64,000 nucleotides of DNA, from positions 1-64,000 of the forward strand of contig NZ_VTTP01000006.1 in NCBI RefSeq assembly GCF_008364845.1, written 5' to 3'. The translations under genes were made by a program, and so were the position numbers. The notes under the pieces are model-generated. The model saw nothing but the letters and a program-made list of their open reading frames with translations. It ran no database searches and had not been told where the DNA came from. How positions within the stretch are numbered: the stretch's first letter is position 1; each line of letters starts with the position of its first letter. This DNA is from Actinotalea subterranea (lineage in GTDB: Bacteria; Actinomycetota; Actinomycetes; Actinomycetales; Cellulomonadaceae). Shown in pieces: positions 38,932 through 52,578 of this stretch.

Positions 38932-39402
38932 ATGCCTCGCAAGGGTCCGGCCCCGAAGCGGCCGCTCATCGTCGACCCCGTCTACGGGTCGCCTGTCGTC
39001 ACGCAGCTCGTGAACAAGGTCCTTCTCGACGGCAAGAAGTCGGTCGCCGAGGCGATCGTCTACGGCGCCCTCGAGGGTGCCCGTGAGAAGACCGGTGGCG
39101 ACCCCGTCGTCGTGCTCAAGCGCGCGCTCGACAACGTGCGCCCCGCGCTCGAGGTCAAGTCCCGCCGCGTCGGTGGCGCGACGTACCAGGTGCCCGTCGA
39201 GGTCCGCCCGGTCCGGGCGACCACCCTCGCGCTCCGCTGGCTCGTCGACTACTCCCGCGCGCGTCGTGAGAAGACCATGACCGAGCGGCTCATGAACGAG
39301 ATCCTGGACGCGAGCAACGGCCTCGGTGCCGCGGTCAAGCGTCGCGAGGACATGCACAAGATGGCCGAGTCGAACAAGGCGTTCGCGCACTACCGCTGGT
39401 AG
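38932..39402 (+). CDS. rpsG: 30S ribosomal protein S7 (uS7)
   Basis: 156 residues, starts one base after the S12 stop. [20 protein letters not shown] head and [14 protein letters not shown] are typical. Primary binder of the 16S 3' domain and the known regulator of the str operon in other bacteria. Confidence 0.97.
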   Translation: MPRKGPAPKRPLIVDPVYGSPVVTQLVNKVLLDGKKSVAEAIVYGALEGAREKTGGDPVVVLKRALDNVRPALEVKSRRVGGATYQVPVEVRPVRATTLALRWLVDYSRARREKTMTERLMNEILDASNGLGAAVKRREDMHKMAESNKAFAHYRW

Positions 39403-39467
39403 TCCCGGCCGGCGCCCGCGGGGCGACCCGCGGCCACAACCGACTGCTCCAAGAAGGGCTTCACACC

Positions 39468-41570
<2,103 letters not shown>

Positions 41571-41685
41571 TCCCACAGGTCGGTCACCAGTAAGTTCACA
41601 CACAACCTGTAGCGACCCGCACGCCCCGCAGGAGTCACCCGGCACCTGCATCGTTCGGAACTACCCAAGTCCGAGGAGGACCCCA

Positions 41686-42876
41686 GTGGCGAAGGCCAAG
41701 TTCGAGCGGACCAAGCCGCACGTCAACATCGGGACCATCGGTCACGTCGACCACGGCAAGACGACGCTGACCGCTGCCATCTCGAAGGTGCTGCACGACA
41801 AGTACCCCGACCTGAACCCCTTCACGCCGTTCGACGAGATCGACAAGGCGCCCGAGGAGAAGCAGCGCGGTATCACGATCAACATCGCGCACGTCGAGTA
41901 CCAGACGGAGAAGCGCCACTACGCGCACGTCGACGCGCCGGGTCACGCTGACTACATCAAGAACATGATCACGGGTGCCGCGCAGATGGACGGCGCGATC
42001 CTCGTGGTCGCCGCGACGGACGGCCCGATGGCCCAGACGCGTGAGCACGTCCTGCTCGCCCGTCAGGTCGGCGTGCCGTACCTGCTCGTCGCGCTCAACA
42101 AGTCCGACATGGTCGACGACGAGGAGATCCTCGAGCTCGTCGAGATGGAGGTCCGTGAGCTCCTCTCCGCCCAGGGCTTCGACGGGGACAACGCCCCCGT
42201 CGTGCGCGTCTCGGGCCTCAAGGCGCTCGAGGGCGACCCGAAGTGGACCGAGTCGGTCCAGGAGCTGCTCGACGCCGTGGACGAGTCCGTCCCGGAGCCG
42301 GTCCGCGACATGGACAAGCCGTTCCTCATGCCCATCGAGGACGTCTTCACCATCACGGGCCGTGGCACCGTCGTGACCGGCAAGGTCGACCGCGGCAAGC
42401 TCGCGATCAACTCCGAGGTCGAGATCGTCGGCATCCGTCCGGCGCAGAAGACCACGGTCACGGGCATCGAGATGTTCCACAAGCAGATGGACGAGGCGTG
42501 GGCCGGCGAGAACTGTGGCCTCCTGCTCCGCGGCATCAAGCGTGAGGACGTCGAGCGCGGCCAGGTCGTCGTGAAGCCGGGCTCGATCACGCCCCACACG
42601 AACTTCGAGGCGCAGGTCTACATCCTGGCCAAGGACGAGGGCGGGCGTCACAACCCGTTCTACTCGAACTACCGCCCGCAGTTCTACTTCCGCACCACCG
42701 ACGTCACCGGCGTCATCACGCTGCCCGAGGGCACCGAGATGGTCATGCCCGGCGACAACACCGAGATGTCGGTCGAGCTGATCCAGCCGATCGCCATGGA
42801 GGAGGGCCTCGGCTTCGCCATCCGTGAGGGTGGTCGGACCGTCGGCTCCGGCAAGGTGACGAAGATCCTGAAGTGA
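41686..42876 (+). CDS. tuf: elongation factor Tu
   Basis: 396 residues, GTG at 41686 after GAGGAGGA. G1 [15 protein letters not shown]2 [13 protein letters not shown]3 [13 protein letters not shown]4 NKSDMVDD. Delivers aminoacyl-tRNA. The frame is open upstream to 41416 but that is the end of fusA. A 14-pair terminator closes the str operon right after it. Confidence 0.97.
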   Translation: MAKAKFERTKPHVNIGTIGHVDHGKTTLTAAISKVLHDKYPDLNPFTPFDEIDKAPEEKQRGITINIAHVEYQTEKRHYAHVDAPGHADYIKNMITGAAQMDGAILVVAATDGPMAQTREHVLLARQVGVPYLLVALNKSDMVDDEEILELVEMEVRELLSAQGFDGDNAPVVRVSGLKALEGDPKWTESVQELLDAVDESVPEPVRDMDKPFLMPIEDVFTITGRGTVVTGKVDRGKLAINSEVEIVGIRPAQKTTVTGIEMFHKQMDEAWAGENCGLLLRGIKREDVERGQVVVKPGSITPHTNFEAQVYILAKDEGGRHNPFYSNYRPQFYFRTTDVTGVITLPEGTEMVMPGDNTEMSVELIQPIAMEEGLGFAIREGGRTVGSGKVTKILK

Positions 42877-42881
42877 CCTGT

Positions 42882-42914
42882 GCGAGGGCCCGGGCGTGAT
42901 GCCCGGGCCCTCGC
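42882..42914 (+). terminator. terminator after tuf
   Basis: GCGAGGGCCCGGGC, loop GTGAT, GCCCGGGCCCTCGC: a perfect 14-pair stem five bases after the stop. No T tract. Confidence 0.82.
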
Positions 42915-42990
42915 CATGTCCGGCGTGGTCCGCCGGCCGGCGCTCCAGCGCCGCCGAACGGCCCGCCGGATCAGCCCGCTCGGCCCCCGA

Positions 42991-43020
42991 TTGGAATTCG
43001 GGCGCCGTGTCTGGCACACT
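42991..43020 (+). promoter_or_regulatory. candidate promoter of the S10 operon
   Basis: TTGGAA (42991-42996), 18-base spacer, CACACT (43015-43020). Start near 43027, leader about 265 bases, which explains most of the 415-base gap after tuf. Confidence 0.5.
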
Positions 43021-43229
43021 GTTCAGGTTGCCTGCGCCGCCGTGCGCCATGCAGCGCTGGGGCTCGTCCCCGGGTCGGCTGCTCGGACACGGTGTGAGAT
43101 CGGCAGCCACGTACGACAGACGTTGAGGGCCATGTGCCTCACCCCGAGCGGGTGCCGAGCACGGGGTCCACACAGCATCCAACGACCTCGTGCCTCACGG
43201 TGCGCAGCGCGAAGGTGTGCCGCACAGAG

Positions 43230-43254
43230 CGACACGCCCGAGTGCGGGGGTCGG
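43230..43254 (+). promoter_or_regulatory. shared leader hairpin element, S10 operon copy
   Basis: In the rpsJ leader, 37 bases before the start codon. CGAC/GTCG and CCCG/CGGG stems around loop AGTG; identical to the str-leader element except A for G in the loop. The remaining leader (about 43027-43229) is GC-rich and has no other recognised feature. Confidence 0.6.
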
Positions 43255-43291
43255 ACAGCTAGCGGTTCGAGAGAGAGAGTCAGACGACGCC

Positions 43292-43600
43292 ATGGCGGGA
43301 CAGAAGATCCGCATCCGGCTCAAGTCCTACGACCACGAGGTCATCGACAGCTCGGCGCGCAAGATCGTCGACACGGTGACGCGCGCTGGTGCAACGGTCG
43401 TGGGTCCGGTGCCGCTGCCGACGGAGAAGAACGTGTTCTGCGTCATCCGGTCGCCTCACAAGTACAAGGACAGCCGCGAGCACTTCGAGATGCGCACGCA
43501 CAAGCGCCTCATCGACATCATCGATCCCACGCCGAAGGCGGTCGACTCGCTCATGCGTCTCGACCTGCCCGCGGACGTGAACATCGAGATCAAGCTCTGA
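43292..43600 (+). CDS. rpsJ: 30S ribosomal protein S10 (uS10)
   Basis: 102 residues, exact family length ([20 protein letters not shown]). ATG 43292; an upstream open frame to 43190 is leader. First gene of the S10 operon; also NusE, the transcription antitermination partner of NusB and NusG. Confidence 0.97.
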   Translation: MAGQKIRIRLKSYDHEVIDSSARKIVDTVTRAGATVVGPVPLPTEKNVFCVIRSPHKYKDSREHFEMRTHKRLIDIIDPTPKAVDSLMRLDLPADVNIEIKL

Positions 43601-43616
43601 GGCTCAGGAGATCACG

Positions 43617-44279
43617 ATGACCACCCTTCCCCAGAACGCGAAGCCGATCACGGCGGTGCTGGGCACCAAGCTCGGCATGACCCAGGTGTGGGACGAGGCC
43701 GGACGCCTCGTGCCCGTCACGGTCGTGCAGGTCGGCACCAACGTCGTCACGCAGGTCCGCAGCACGGAGACCGACGGCTACGCCGCGGTCCAGCTGGCCT
43801 ACGGCCCGATCGACCCCCGCAAGGTGACGCAGCCCCTCAAGGGCCACTTCGAGAAGGCCGGCGTCACGCCGCGCCGTCACGTGGCCGAGATCCGGACGTC
43901 CGACGCCGCCGAGTTCACGCTCGGCCAGGAGATCACCGCCGAGGCGTTCGCCGCCGGCCAGGTGGTCGACGTCGTCGGCACGACCAAGGGCAAGGGCACC
44001 GCGGGCGTCATGAAGCGTCACGGCTTCCACGGTGTCGGCGCCTCCCACGGTGCCCACCGCAACCACCGCAAGCCCGGCTCGATCGGTGGCGCATCGACGC
44101 CGTCGCGTGTCTTCAAGGGTGTGCGGATGGCCGGCCGGATGGGTCACGTCCGTCAGACCACCCAGAACCTGACCGTTCACGCGGTCGACGCCGAGCGCGG
44201 TCTGCTGCTCGTCAAGGGTGCCGTCCCCGGCCCCAAGAACGGCGTCGTCCTCGTGCGTACCGCCGCGAAGGGGGCGTGA
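43617..44279 (+). CDS. rplC: 50S ribosomal protein L3 (uL3)
   Basis: 220 residues. [20 protein letters not shown] opening and the loop [20 protein letters not shown], which reaches toward the peptidyl-transferase centre. Follows rpsJ by 16 bases. Confidence 0.97.
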   Translation: MTTLPQNAKPITAVLGTKLGMTQVWDEAGRLVPVTVVQVGTNVVTQVRSTETDGYAAVQLAYGPIDPRKVTQPLKGHFEKAGVTPRRHVAEIRTSDAAEFTLGQEITAEAFAAGQVVDVVGTTKGKGTAGVMKRHGFHGVGASHGAHRNHRKPGSIGGASTPSRVFKGVRMAGRMGHVRQTTQNLTVHAVDAERGLLLVKGAVPGPKNGVVLVRTAAKGA

Positions 44280-44284
44280 GTCTC

Positions 44285-44983
44285 ATGACGACGCTGACCG
44301 TTGACGTGATCGACGCCAAGGGCAAGAAGGCCGGCACCGCCGACCTTCCCGCCGAGGTGTTCGACGTCCAGACGAACGTTCCGCTGATCCACCAGGTCGT
44401 CGTCGCGCAGCTCGCGGCGGCCCGGCAGGGGACCCACTCCACCAAGACGCGTGGCGAGGTCCGCGGTGGCGGCAAGAAGCCCTACAAGCAGAAGGGCACC
44501 GGCCGTGCCCGTCAGGGCTCGACCCGCGCGCCCCAGTTCGCCGGTGGTGGCGTGGTGCACGGCCCGACGCCGCGTGACTACAGCCAGCGCACGCCCAAGA
44601 AGATGAAGGCCGCCGCCCTGCGCGGTGCCCTGTCCGACCGGGCCCGTGCCGGCCGCGTGCACGTCGTCGACGGCTTCGCTGTCGATGGTGCGCCGTCGAC
44701 CAAGAACGCCATCGCGACGCTCGCCGCGATCTCCCCTCGTCGCCACGTGCTCGTGGTGCTCGAGCGGGGCGACGAGCTCACGTGGAAGTCGCTGCGCAAC
44801 GCCGAGCAGGTCCACCTCCTGCTGGCCGACCAGCTCAACACCTATGACGTGCTGATCTCGGACGACGTCGTGTTCACGCGCGGCGCCCTCGAGGAGTTCC
44901 TGGCGCGTCCCGCGGGCCGCACGGTCAAGGCCGTCGCGACCTCGACCGAGGCGTCCGCGCTCGATGCGGAGGAGACCAAGTGA
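44285..44983 (+). CDS. rplD: 50S ribosomal protein L4 (uL4)
   Basis: 232 residues, ATG 44285. [20 protein letters not shown] is the tunnel loop that contacts 23S rRNA and macrolide sites. In other bacteria L4 represses the S10 operon; here any target leader is unproven. Overlaps rplW by four bases. Confidence 0.97.
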   Translation: MTTLTVDVIDAKGKKAGTADLPAEVFDVQTNVPLIHQVVVAQLAAARQGTHSTKTRGEVRGGGKKPYKQKGTGRARQGSTRAPQFAGGGVVHGPTPRDYSQRTPKKMKAAALRGALSDRARAGRVHVVDGFAVDGAPSTKNAIATLAAISPRRHVLVVLERGDELTWKSLRNAEQVHLLLADQLNTYDVLISDDVVFTRGALEEFLARPAGRTVKAVATSTEASALDAEETK

Positions 44984-45282
44984 GCACTGTTGACAAGAAC
45001 CCGCGCGACATCCTGATCGCGCCGGTCGTCTCCGAGAAGAGCTACGGCCTCCTCGACGAGGGCAAGTACACCTTCGTCGTCGACCCGCGGTCGAACAAGA
45101 CCGAGATCAAGATCGCCGTCGAGCAGGTCTTCGGCGTCAAGGTCGCGAGCGTCAACACGGTCAACCGCAAGGGCAAGGTTCGTCGGACCCGGTTCGGGCT
45201 CGGCAAGCGCAAGGACACCAAGCGCGCGATCGTGACGCTGCGCGAGGGCACCATCGACATCTTCGGCGGGCCGGTCGGCTGA
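44980..45282 (+). CDS. rplW: 50S ribosomal protein L23 (uL23)
   Basis: 100 residues, GTG start overlapping rplD stop. [20 protein letters not shown] and [20 protein letters not shown] are typical. Lies at the tunnel exit and docks trigger factor and SRP. Confidence 0.96.
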   Translation: MSTVDKNPRDILIAPVVSEKSYGLLDEGKYTFVVDPRSNKTEIKIAVEQVFGVKVASVNTVNRKGKVRRTRFGLGKRKDTKRAIVTLREGTIDIFGGPVG

Positions 45283-45319
45283 CCGCCGGACCGACGAGAC
45301 AGATCAAGGACTGACCTCC

Positions 45320-46162
45320 ATGGGAATCCGTAAGTACAAGCCGACGACGCCCGGCCGTCGTGGCTCGAGCGTCGCCGACTTCGTCGAGATCACGCGCTCC
45401 GAGCCCGAGAAGTCGCTGGTCCGGCCGCTGCACAAGACCGGTGGCCGCAACAGCACCGGTCGCGTGACGACGCGCCACCAGGGCGGTGGCCACAAGCGCG
45501 CCTACCGTGTCATCGACTTCCGTCGCCACGACAAGGACGGCGTGCCGGCCAAGGTCGCGCACATCGAGTACGACCCGAACCGCACGGCGCGCATCGCGCT
45601 GCTGCACTACGCGGACGGCGAGAAGCGCTACATCATCGCGCCGAACAAGCTGTCGCAGGGCGACATGGTCGAGAACGGGCCGGGCGCGGACATCAAGCCG
45701 GGCAACAACCTGCCGCTGCGCAACATCCCGACCGGTACCGTCATCCACGCCATCGAGCTCAAGCCCGGTGGCGGCGCGAAGATGGCGCGCTCGGCGGGTG
45801 CCTCGGTGCAGCTCGTCGCGAAGGACGGGCCGTACGCGCAGCTCCGTCTGCCGTCCGGCGAGATCCGCAACGTCGACCTGCGCTGCCGCGCCACGGTCGG
45901 CGAGGTCGGCAACGCCGAGCAGTCGAACATCAACTGGGGCAAGGCCGGCCGCATGCGCTGGAAGGGCAAGCGCCCGACCGTCCGCGGTGTCGCCATGAAC
46001 CCGATCGACCACCCGCACGGTGGTGGCGAGGGCAAGACGTCCGGTGGTCGTCACCCGGTGAGCCCCTGGGGCCAGCCGGAGGGCCGCACGCGCCGTCCGA
46101 ACAAGCCGAGCGACAAGCTCATCGTCCGTCGCCGCCGTTCCGGCAAGAACAAGAAGCGCTGA
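45320..46162 (+). CDS. rplB: 50S ribosomal protein L2 (uL2)
   Basis: 280 residues. [19 protein letters not shown] at the start, and [20 protein letters not shown] with the essential His near the peptidyl-transferase centre. Confidence 0.97.
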   Translation: MGIRKYKPTTPGRRGSSVADFVEITRSEPEKSLVRPLHKTGGRNSTGRVTTRHQGGGHKRAYRVIDFRRHDKDGVPAKVAHIEYDPNRTARIALLHYADGEKRYIIAPNKLSQGDMVENGPGADIKPGNNLPLRNIPTGTVIHAIELKPGGGAKMARSAGASVQLVAKDGPYAQLRLPSGEIRNVDLRCRATVGEVGNAEQSNINWGKAGRMRWKGKRPTVRGVAMNPIDHPHGGGEGKTSGGRHPVSPWGQPEGRTRRPNKPSDKLIVRRRRSGKNKKR

Positions 46163-46177
46163 GAAGGAGCCTGACAG

Positions 46178-46459
46178 ATGCCACGCAGCCTGAAGAAGGG
46201 CCCCTTCGTGGACGACCACCTTCAGAAGAAGGTGGATGTCCAGAACGAGAAGGGGACCAAGACGGTCATCAAGACCTGGTCCCGTCGGTCGATGATCACC
46301 CCCGACTTCCTCGGACACACGTTCGCCGTGCACGACGGCCGCAAGCACGTCCCGGTCTTCGTGACCGAGTCGATGGTCGGCCACAAGCTCGGCGAGTTCG
46401 CCCCGACGCGGACGTTCCGCGGCCACGAGAAGGACGACCGCAAGGGACGTCGTCGCTGA
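46178..46459 (+). CDS. rpsS: 30S ribosomal protein S19 (uS19)
   Basis: 93 residues, [18 protein letters not shown] to [14 protein letters not shown]. Binds S13 in the head of the small subunit. ATG after GAAGGAG. Confidence 0.97.
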   Translation: MPRSLKKGPFVDDHLQKKVDVQNEKGTKTVIKTWSRRSMITPDFLGHTFAVHDGRKHVPVFVTESMVGHKLGEFAPTRTFRGHEKDDRKGRRR

Positions 46460-46526
46460 CCTCGGGTCGGTGACGACGGAACTCGCAGGAAGTCTTCCCA
46501 TGACGACACAAGAAGGCAGGACAGCA

Positions 46527-46895
46527 ATGGAAGCCAAGGCGCAGGCGCGGTTCGTCCGTGTCACGCCCCAGAAGGCCCGGCGCGTCGTGGACCTCATCCG
46601 TGGCAAGCAGGCCGAGGAGGCCGTGGCGACGCTGAAGTTCGCGCCGCAGGCCGCGGGCGAGACCGTCCGCAAGGTCGTCGAGAGCGCGATCGCGAACGCC
46701 CGCGTCAAGGCGGACCGCGCGAACGAGGCTTTCGACGTCTCGACGCTCGTGGTCTCCGCGGCGTACGTCGACGAGGGCCCCACCCTCAAGCGGTTCCGCC
46801 CCCGTGCACAGGGCCGCGCGAGCCAGATCCTCAAGCGCACGAGCCACATCACCGTGGTCGTCGCGCCGGTCGAGAAGAAGGAGAGGACCCGATAG
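46527..46895 (+). CDS. rplV: 50S ribosomal protein L22 (uL22)
   Basis: 122 residues from ATG 46527, which fits [19 protein letters not shown] and has AGGCAGGA upstream; the frame continues to 46470 but without family similarity. The beta-hairpin [13 protein letters not shown] lines the exit tunnel. Confidence 0.95.
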   Translation: MEAKAQARFVRVTPQKARRVVDLIRGKQAEEAVATLKFAPQAAGETVRKVVESAIANARVKADRANEAFDVSTLVVSAAYVDEGPTLKRFRPRAQGRASQILKRTSHITVVVAPVEKKERTR

Positions 46896-47722
46896 TGGGC
46901 CAGAAGGTCAACCCGCACGGGTACCGCCTCGGCATCACCACCGACCACCGGTCGCGTTGGTTCGCCGACAGCACCAAGCCCGGGCAGCGCTACCGCGACT
47001 ACGTCCGCGAGGACGTCCAGATCCGCAAGCTCATGTCCACGGGCCTGGAGCGCGCAGGCATCGCCAAGGTCGAGATCGAGCGCACGCGTGACCGCGTCCG
47101 TGTCGACATCCACACCGCGCGTCCCGGCATCGTCATCGGTCGCCGCGGCGCCGAGGCCGACCGGATCCGCGGCGAGCTCGAGAAGCTCACGGGCAAGCAG
47201 GTCCAGCTGAACATCCTCGAGGTCAAGAACGCCGAGATCGAGGCCCAGCTGGTCGCCCAGGGCATCGCCGAGCAGCTCGCGAGCCGTGTGTCGTTCCGTC
47301 GTGCGATGCGCAAGGGCATGCAGTCCGCCCAGCGTGCCGGCGCCAAGGGCATCCGGGTCCAGTGCTCGGGTCGCCTCGGCGGCGCGGAGATGAGCCGGTC
47401 GGAGTTCTACCGCGAGGGGCGCGTGCCGCTGCACACCCTGCGCGCGAACATCGACTTCGGCCTCTTCGAGGCCAAGACGACCTTCGGCCAGATCGGCGTG
47501 AAGGTCTGGATCTACAAGGGCGACATGACCGAGAAGGAGTTCGCTCGCGAGCAGGCCACGGCCGGCCCGCGTGCTCCTCGCGGTCCGCGCAGCGACCGTG
47601 GCGACCGCCCGGCCCGCGGCGGCGCTCGTCGCGACCGTGCCGAGGCCACCACCGACGCGCCGGCCCAGCCGGCTGCCGAGGCGGCGACCGCAGGTGCGCC
47701 CGAGTCCGGAACGGAGGCCTGA
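46895..47722 (+). CDS. rpsC: 30S ribosomal protein S3 (uS3)
   Basis: 275 residues, GTG sharing one base with the L22 stop. [20 protein letters not shown], a KH domain ([17 protein letters not shown]) and the C-terminal S3 domain. The last 55 residues are a low-complexity Arg/Gly then Ala/Glu-rich tail, longer than in E. coli. Confidence 0.97.
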   Translation: MGQKVNPHGYRLGITTDHRSRWFADSTKPGQRYRDYVREDVQIRKLMSTGLERAGIAKVEIERTRDRVRVDIHTARPGIVIGRRGAEADRIRGELEKLTGKQVQLNILEVKNAEIEAQLVAQGIAEQLASRVSFRRAMRKGMQSAQRAGAKGIRVQCSGRLGGAEMSRSEFYREGRVPLHTLRANIDFGLFEAKTTFGQIGVKVWIYKGDMTEKEFAREQATAGPRAPRGPRSDRGDRPARGGARRDRAEATTDAPAQPAAEAATAGAPESGTEA

Positions 47723-47724
47723 GC

Positions 47725-48144
47725 ATGCTGATCCCGCGCAGGCTCAAGCACCGCAAGCAGCACCACCCCTCGCGCTCCGGCGCGGCGACCGGTGGCACCG
47801 CGATCTCGTTCGGTGAGTACGGCATCCAGGCTCTCGAGCCCGCCTACGTCACGAACCGGCAGATCGAGGCTGCTCGTATCGCCATGACCCGCCACATCAA
47901 GCGTGGCGGCAAGGTCTGGATCAACATCTACCCCGACCGTCCGCTGACCAAGAAGCCGGCGGAGACCCGCATGGGTTCTGGTAAGGGTTCCCCCGAGTGG
48001 TGGATCGCGAACGTCAAGCCGGGCCGCGTGCTCTTCGAGCTCGCCGGCGTCCCGGAGCCCCTCGCCCGTGAGGCGATGCGGCGCGCGATGCACAAGCTCC
48101 CGATGAAGTGCCGTTTCGTGGTACGCGAGGGTGGTGGCAACTGA
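47725..48144 (+). CDS. rplP: 50S ribosomal protein L16 (uL16)
   Basis: 139 residues, [18 protein letters not shown] to [14 protein letters not shown]. Needed for A-site tRNA binding. The stop shares one base with the rpmC ATG. Confidence 0.97.
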   Translation: MLIPRRLKHRKQHHPSRSGAATGGTAISFGEYGIQALEPAYVTNRQIEAARIAMTRHIKRGGKVWINIYPDRPLTKKPAETRMGSGKGSPEWWIANVKPGRVLFELAGVPEPLAREAMRRAMHKLPMKCRFVVREGGGN

Positions 48145-48386
48145 TGGCTATCGGGTCGAAGGAGCTCGCTCCGGTCGAGCTGGACGGCATGGACGACGAC
48201 ACGCTCGTCGCCGAGCTGAAGAAGGCCAAGGAGGAGCTGTTCAACCTCCGCTTCCAGTCCGCCACCGGTCAGCTCGAGAGCCACGGGCGTCTCAAGGCCG
48301 TTCGCCGCGACATCGCGCGGATCTACACGATCCTGCGCGAGCGCGAGCTCGGCATCCGTACCGCACCCAGCTCCAGCGCTGAGTGA
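48144..48386 (+). CDS. rpmC: 50S ribosomal protein L29 (uL29)
   Basis: 80 residues, a helical hairpin ([20 protein letters not shown]) ending in [17 protein letters not shown]. Tunnel-exit protein. Confidence 0.96.
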   Translation: MAIGSKELAPVELDGMDDDTLVAELKKAKEELFNLRFQSATGQLESHGRLKAVRRDIARIYTILRERELGIRTAPSSSAE

Positions 48387-48400
48387 GCGAGAGGTCACAC

Positions 48401-48697
48401 ATGAGCACCGAGACGAACAAGGTCGAGGCCGCCGCGGCGGCCGACCACCGGCCGTACCGCAAGACGCGGCGCGGCTACGTGGTGAGCGACAAGATGGACA
48501 AGACCGTCGTGGTCGAGGTCGAGGACCGGGTCAAGCACCCGCTCTACGGCAAGGTCCTGCGACGCACGAGCAAGGTCAAGGCGCACGACGAGGCCAACGC
48601 GGCCGGCGCGGGCGACCTTGTCCTCATCATGGAGACCCGTCCGCTGTCGGCGACCAAGCGCTGGCGTGTGGTGGAGATCCTGGAGAAGGCGAAGTAG
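48401..48697 (+). CDS. rpsQ: 30S ribosomal protein S17 (uS17)
   Basis: 98 residues from ATG 48401 (GAGAGGT upstream); a GTG at 48383 would overlap rpm[21 protein letters not shown] and [20 protein letters not shown] are diagnostic. A 122-base gap with no visible promoter or hairpin follows. Confidence 0.95.
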   Translation: MSTETNKVEAAAAADHRPYRKTRRGYVVSDKMDKTVVVEVEDRVKHPLYGKVLRRTSKVKAHDEANAAGAGDLVLIMETRPLSATKRWRVVEILEKAK

Positions 48698-48819
48698 TCC
48701 GACCTCAGTCCCGGGGCCTCGGCACCGGGTCCGGTCCGCAGCCCGACCACACACATCCGTTCGGCCAGGCTCGCAGGCGACAAGCGCAGCGAGAACCAGC
48801 AGACGACAGGAGTAGGTAG

Positions 48820-49188
48820 ATGATCCAGCAGGAGTCGCGACTCAAGGTCGCCGACAACACGGGAGCGAAGCAGATCCTCTGCATCCGTGTTCTCGGTGGC
48901 TCTGGCCGTCGCTACGCCGGTATCGGCGACGTCATCGTCGCGACCGTCAAGGACGCCATCCCCGGCGGCAACGTCAAGAAGGGCGACGTCGTCAAGGCCG
49001 TGGTCGTGCGCACCACCAAGGAGCGCCGCCGTCCGGACGGTTCGTACATCAAGTTCGACGAGAACGCGGCCGTGATCCTCAAGGGTGACGGCGAGCCTCG
49101 TGGGACGCGCATCTTCGGCCCGGTGGGCCGCGAGCTGCGCGACAAGAAGTTCATGAAGATCATCTCGTTGGCTCCGGAGGTGCTCTGA
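48820..49188 (+). CDS. rplN: 50S ribosomal protein L14 (uL14)
   Basis: 122 residues, [20 protein letters not shown]. Inter-subunit bridge protein; opens the spc part of the cluster. Confidence 0.97.
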   Translation: MIQQESRLKVADNTGAKQILCIRVLGGSGRRYAGIGDVIVATVKDAIPGGNVKKGDVVKAVVVRTTKERRRPDGSYIKFDENAAVILKGDGEPRGTRIFGPVGRELRDKKFMKIISLAPEVL

Positions 49189-49190
49189 CC

Positions 49191-49532
49191 ATGGCCAAGA
49201 TCAAGAAGGGCGACCTCGTCGTCGTCATCTCGGGACGTGACCGTGGCAAGCAGGGTCGTGTGCTCGAGGTCGTCAAGGACTCCGACCGCATCGTCGTCGA
49301 GGGTGTCCAGCGCGTCACGAAGCACGTCAAGGCGGGTCAGACGAACCGCGGGACGCGCACCGGTGGCATCGAGACCGTCGAGGCCCCGATCCACGTCAGC
49401 AACGTGATGCTCGTGGACCCGGAGACCAAGCAGGGCACCCGGGTCGGGTACCGCACCGAGGAGATCGAGCGCGACGGCCGGACCCGCACGGTCCGTGTCC
49501 GGGTGGCCAAGCGCTCCGGTAAGGACATCTGA
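49191..49532 (+). CDS. rplX: 50S ribosomal protein L24 (uL24)
   Basis: 113 residues with KOW motif [20 protein letters not shown]. Assembly initiator of the large subunit. Stop overlaps rplE start (TGATG type). Confidence 0.97.
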   Translation: MAKIKKGDLVVVISGRDRGKQGRVLEVVKDSDRIVVEGVQRVTKHVKAGQTNRGTRTGGIETVEAPIHVSNVMLVDPETKQGTRVGYRTEEIERDGRTRTVRVRVAKRSGKDI

Positions 49533-50116
49533 TGAGCACCCAGACCACTGACGCGACCACCGAGCCGTCGGTCGCCCCGCGCCTCAAGACGCGCTACGCC
49601 GAGGAGATCCAGTCGGCGCTGCGCGAGGAGTTCGGCCACAGCAACGTCAACGAGGTCGCACGCCTCGTGAAGATCGTGGTCAACATGGGCGTCGGCGAGG
49701 CCGCGCGCGACTCGAAGCTGATCGACGGGGCCATCAAGGACCTCACCGCGATCACCGGGCAGAAGCCGCAGGTCACGAAGGCCCGCAAGTCGATCGCCCA
49801 GTTCAAGCTGCGCGAGGGCATGCCGATCGGCGCCCACGTGACGCTGCGCGGCGACCGGATGTGGGAGTTCGCGGACCGCCTGGTCTCGCTCGCGCTCCCG
49901 CGCATCCGTGACTTCCGTGGGCTCTCGCCCAAGCAGTTCGACGGTCACGGCAACTACACCTTCGGCCTGACCGAGCAGGTGATGTTCCACGAGATCGACC
50001 AGGACCGTACGGACCGGGTTCGTGGCATGGACATCACCGTCGTGACGACCGCGACCACCGACGACGAGGGCCGCTCGCTGCTCCGCCGTCTGGGCTTCCC
50101 CTTCAAGGAGAACTGA
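49532..50116 (+). CDS. rplE: 50S ribosomal protein L5 (uL5)
   Basis: 194 residues; a short acidic head then [19 protein letters not shown] and [19 protein letters not shown]. Binds 5S rRNA. Confidence 0.97.
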   Translation: MSTQTTDATTEPSVAPRLKTRYAEEIQSALREEFGHSNVNEVARLVKIVVNMGVGEAARDSKLIDGAIKDLTAITGQKPQVTKARKSIAQFKLREGMPIGAHVTLRGDRMWEFADRLVSLALPRIRDFRGLSPKQFDGHGNYTFGLTEQVMFHEIDQDRTDRVRGMDITVVTTATTDDEGRSLLRRLGFPFKEN

Positions 50117-50117
50117 C

Positions 50118-50303
50118 ATGGCGAAGACTGCCCTGATCCAGAAGGCGGCGCGGAAGCCGAAGTTCGGCGTGCGTGCCTACACCCGGTGCCAGAAGTGCGG
50201 TCGCCCGCACTCCGTGTACCGCAAGTTCGGGCTGTGCCGCATCTGCGTGCGCCAGATGGCGCACCGTGGCGAGCTTCCCGGCGTGACCAAGAGCAGCTGG
50301 TAA
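50118..50303 (+). CDS. rpsN: 30S ribosomal protein S14, zinc type (uS14)
   Basis: 61 residues with the zinc ribbon C24-x2-C27 and C40-x2-C43 ([18 protein letters not shown]). The short zinc-binding form, usual for the spc locus of Gram-positive bacteria. Confidence 0.97.
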   Translation: MAKTALIQKAARKPKFGVRAYTRCQKCGRPHSVYRKFGLCRICVRQMAHRGELPGVTKSSW

Positions 50304-50370
50304 CAACTACGTCGCAGGTCCCGCACGCGCTCAGCGTGGGGATACCGCGTCGAGGAAGGGCACAAGCCCG

Positions 50371-50769
50371 ATGACGATGACCGACCCGATCGCAGACATG
50401 CTGACCCGTCTGCGGAACGCGAACTCCGCGTACCACGACTCCGTGACGATGCCGTTCTCCAAGCTCAAGGGCAACATCGCGGACATCCTGCAGGCCGAGG
50501 GCTACATCGCCGGCTGGTCCGTCGAGGACGCCCCGGTGGGCAAGAGCCTCACGATCCAGCTCAAGTTCGGCCCCAACCGCGAGCGTTCGCTCGCCGGCGT
50601 CCGCCGCGTGTCCAAGCCTGGTCTGCGCGTGTACGCCAAGTCCACCAACCTGCCCCGCGTGCTGGGCGGCCTCGGCGTGGCGATCCTGTCCACGTCCTCC
50701 GGGCTGCTCACCGACAAGCAGGCCGCCAAGAAGGGCGTGGGTGGGGAAGTCCTCGCCTACGTCTGGTAA
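50371..50769 (+). CDS. rpsH: 30S ribosomal protein S8 (uS8)
   Basis: 132 residues, [20 protein letters not shown] to [20 protein letters not shown]. Central-domain assembly protein; S8 is the spc-operon repressor in E. coli. Confidence 0.97.
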   Translation: MTMTDPIADMLTRLRNANSAYHDSVTMPFSKLKGNIADILQAEGYIAGWSVEDAPVGKSLTIQLKFGPNRERSLAGVRRVSKPGLRVYAKSTNLPRVLGGLGVAILSTSSGLLTDKQAAKKGVGGEVLAYVW

Positions 50770-50793
50770 CCCGAGAACCGAGAGGAGAGAGCC

Positions 50794-51333
50794 ATGTCTC
50801 GAATCGGCAAGGTCCCCGTCCCGGTCCCGGCCGGCGTGGACGTCACGATCGATGCGTCCCTGGTGACCGTCAAGGGCCCCAAGGGCACCATGACGCACAC
50901 CATCCCCAGCCCCATCCAGGTCACGCGCGCCGACGACGGCTCGCTCGTCGTGGCCCGGCCCGACGACGAGCGCGCGTCGCGTTCGCTCCACGGCCTGACC
51001 CGCACGCTGCTGTCCAACCTGGTCACCGGTGTCACCGAGGGCTACACGAAGAAGCTCGAGATCGTCGGTACCGGTTACCGCGTTACCGCGAAGGGCTCGG
51101 ACCTCGAGTTCGCCCTCGGCTTCAGCCACCCCGTGGTGGTCTCCGCCCCGGACGGCATCACCTTCACGGTCGAGGCGCCCACGCGGTTCTCGGTCAGCGG
51201 CATCGACAAGCAGCAGGTCGGCGAGGTCGCCGCGAACATCCGCAAGATCCGCAAGCCCGAGCCCTACAAGGGCAAGGGTGTGCGCTACGCCGGCGAGGTA
51301 GTCCGCCGCAAGGCCGGAAAGGCTGGTAAGTAA
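50794..51333 (+). CDS. rplF: 50S ribosomal protein L6 (uL6)
   Basis: 179 residues, [18 protein letters not shown] head and [20 protein letters not shown] tail, full length. Confidence 0.97.
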   Translation: MSRIGKVPVPVPAGVDVTIDASLVTVKGPKGTMTHTIPSPIQVTRADDGSLVVARPDDERASRSLHGLTRTLLSNLVTGVTEGYTKKLEIVGTGYRVTAKGSDLEFALGFSHPVVVSAPDGITFTVEAPTRFSVSGIDKQQVGEVAANIRKIRKPEPYKGKGVRYAGEVVRRKAGKAGK

Positions 51334-51334
51334 C

Positions 51335-51706
51335 GTGGCACTCACGATCCGTGGCAAGGGCAAGGCAGTCGCCCGGGCTCGCCGCCACCTGCGTCTTCGC
51401 AAGAAGGTCGCCGGCACGGCTGTGCGCCCGCGCCTGGTCGTCACCCGGTCGACCCGACACATGGTCGCCCAGGTCGTCGACGACTCCGTCGGTCGCACCC
51501 TGGCGTCCGCGTCCACCCTCGAGGCGGACCTCCGGTCGTTCGACGGTGACAAGACCGCCAAGGCCAAGCGCGTCGGCGAGCTCATCGCCGAGCGCGCCAA
51601 GGCCGCTGGCATCGAGGCCGTCGTGTTCGACCGCGGCGGCAACAAGTACCACGGTCGGGTCGCGGCGGTTGCCGACGGTGCCCGCGAGGGCGGGCTGGTC
51701 CTGTGA
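51335..51706 (+). CDS. rplR: 50S ribosomal protein L18 (uL18)
   Basis: 123 residues, GTG start directly after rpl[21 protein letters not shown] and [20 protein letters not shown]. Binds 5S rRNA with L5. Confidence 0.96.
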   Translation: MALTIRGKGKAVARARRHLRLRKKVAGTAVRPRLVVTRSTRHMVAQVVDDSVGRTLASASTLEADLRSFDGDKTAKAKRVGELIAERAKAAGIEAVVFDRGGNKYHGRVAAVADGAREGGLVL

Positions 51707-51749
51707 CCGCTCACCGAGTCCTGTCCGTACGGAAGCAGAGGATTATCTG

Positions 51750-52394
51750 ATGGCTGCACCGCAGCGCAGCAACACCGGCGCCCAGGCTGGCGGCCCCCCC
51801 GCCGGCGGCGGCGACCGGCGTGAGCGCGGCGAGCGTCGTGGCGGAGGCCGTGGCGACGCCGACAAGAGCGCCTTCCTCGAGCGGGTTGTGACCATCAACC
51901 GCGTGTCGAAGGTCGTCAAGGGCGGTCGGCGCTTCAGCTTCACCGCGCTGGTCGTGGTGGGCGACGGCGACGGCACCGTCGGCGTCGGCTACGGCAAGGC
52001 CAAGGAGGTGCCCGCCGCGATCGCGAAGGGTGTCGAGGAGGCGAAGAAGAGCTTCTTCCGCGTCCCCCGCATCCAGGGCACGATCCCTCACCCCATCACG
52101 GGTGAGGCCGCGGCCGGAGTCGTCTTCCTGCGCCCCGCGTCCCCCGGTACCGGTGTCATCGCCGGTGGTCCGGTCCGCGCGGTCCTGGAGTGCGCCGGGA
52201 TCCACGACGTGCTGTCGAAGTCGATGGGGTCGAGCAACGCGATCAACATCGTCCACGCGACCGTCGAGGCCCTGCGCAACCTCGAGGAGCCCGAGGCGGT
52301 GGCTGCACGTCGCGGCCTGAGCCTCGAGCACGTCGCCCCCGCCTCGATGCTCCGGGCGCGTGCCGCGGGCATCGCCGCGAAGGCAGGTGCCTGA
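51750..52394 (+). CDS. rpsE: 30S ribosomal protein S5 (uS5)
   Basis: 214 residues from ATG 51750. A Gly/Arg-rich head of about 40 residues precedes [20 protein letters not shown], the double-stranded-RNA-binding part. The spectinomycin loop [10 protein letters not shown] looks wild type. Confidence 0.96.
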   Translation: MAAPQRSNTGAQAGGPPAGGGDRRERGERRGGGRGDADKSAFLERVVTINRVSKVVKGGRRFSFTALVVVGDGDGTVGVGYGKAKEVPAAIAKGVEEAKKSFFRVPRIQGTIPHPITGEAAAGVVFLRPASPGTGVIAGGPVRAVLECAGIHDVLSKSMGSSNAINIVHATVEALRNLEEPEAVAARRGLSLEHVAPASMLRARAAGIAAKAGA

Positions 52395-52576
52395 TGGCCC
52401 GGCTCAAGGTGACCCAGACCAAGTCCGCCATCGGCGGCAAGCAGAACCAGCGCGACACGCTGCGGACCCTCGGCCTCAAGCGCATCGGCGACGTCGTCGT
52501 CAAGGAGGACCGTCCGGAGATCCGCGGCATGGTCGCTACGGTGACGCATCTCGTCGCCGTCGAGGAGGTCGAGTGA
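52394..52576 (+). CDS. rpmD: 50S ribosomal protein L30 (uL30)
   Basis: 60 residues, [20 protein letters not shown] then [14 protein letters not shown] shares a base with the rpsE stop. Confidence 0.96.
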   Translation: MARLKVTQTKSAIGGKQNQRDTLRTLGLKRIGDVVVKEDRPEIRGMVATVTHLVAVEEVE

Positions 52577-52578
52577 CC